From NCBI GenBank assembly GCA_050260935.1, contig JBLNCU010000078.1, positions 1 to 22,339 on the forward strand: 22,339 bases of DNA, in the 5' to 3' direction. Shown piece after piece: positions 22,137 through 22,339 of this stretch. The position numbers and the translations under genes were made by a program. A model generated the notes under the pieces. The model worked only from the letters and a program-made list of their open reading frames with translations. It had not been told where the DNA came from and did not search any database. Source of the stretch: UBA8346 sp050260935 (GTDB taxonomy: Bacteria > Bacillota > UBA4882 > UBA8346). Positions within the stretch are counted from its first letter, which is position 1. Each line of letters starts with the position of its first letter.

Positions 22137-22339
22137 TTTAATTTTTAATTGTAGAAAAATAATGACGCTAACCGGTTAAAGTGAAATTCACGACAATTCG
22201 GAGGTTATATTTGTAAGCAAGAGCCACCTTTTGGGCAGTTTCAGAAGAAAGTAACCGTTGTTGCCCCTATTTCCAGCCTTGGCCGCCGTCTTTAATTAAA
22301 AGAAATAATAATTGGCAGAATTGGACATGAAAGAAAAAT

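Noticed and set aside
22195..22290. Protein-like reading CKQEPPFGQFQKK after GGAGG near the right end
   Set aside because: No ATG, GTG or TTG start in that frame; could be a decayed gene but cannot be shown.
1..22339. CRISPR array, prophage or complete insertion sequence
   Set aside because: No regularly spaced repeats, no transposase or integrase and no phage structural genes were found.

Overview
The window looks like chromosomal DNA of a low-to-mid GC Bacillota (Firmicutes) bacterium, probably from a clostridial or related anaerobic lineage. The best evidence is the long Bacillus-type SRP RNA with an Alu domain, strong GGAGG-type ribosome binding sites, frequent TTG and GTG starts, TTGACA/TATAAT promoters, and an AgrD-type cyclic-peptide precursor. 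The species cannot be named from the sequence.

Left part (1-2860): a promoter and tRNA-Thr(UGU), a decayed HD-GYP phosphodiesterase pseudogene, an AT-rich solitary Dam-type adenine methylase, a 51-aa one-helix membrane protein, and a 66-aa orphan protein behind a roughly 300-nt structured leader. Then comes a minus-strand leucine operon leuC-leuD-leuB (2860-5723) that ends at a bidirectional hairpin, and upstream of it a helix-turn-helix/methyltransferase fusion with a near-consensus promoter.

Centre (6948-15010): two divergent units share a promoter region near 9350-9400. Leftward is a tight operon encoding a ParM-like actin ATPase, an Hfq/Sm-like small protein and a helical protein. Rightward is a cell-division and envelope operon: a possible 46-aa leader protein, ftsE, ftsX, an EnvC-like M23 hydrolase, a CtpA-type S41 protease and a divergent polysaccharide deacetylase. 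FtsEX would drive the periplasmic or wall hydrolase, and the protease and deacetylase would act in the same compartment. The actin operon sits back to back with it, which suggests a cytoskeletal or division role.

Right part (15011-22339): an intergenic region with a 53-aa minus-strand gene, aroA, the SRP RNA gene with its own promoter and terminator, ispE, a GntR/FCD regulator and a MobA-like nucleotidyltransferase. Convergent to these is an unusual quorum-sensing-like pair: an AgrD-type prepeptide and an AgrC-like membrane protein that appears to have lost the phosphoacceptor histidine and ATP-binding motifs. No agrB or agrA is visible. A nested palindrome covers the agrD promoter and a UUCG-loop terminator separates the two genes.

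The loci most likely to be new are the actin/Sm-like/helical operon, the AgrD-pseudokinase pair, and the small ORF translationally coupled to ftsE.
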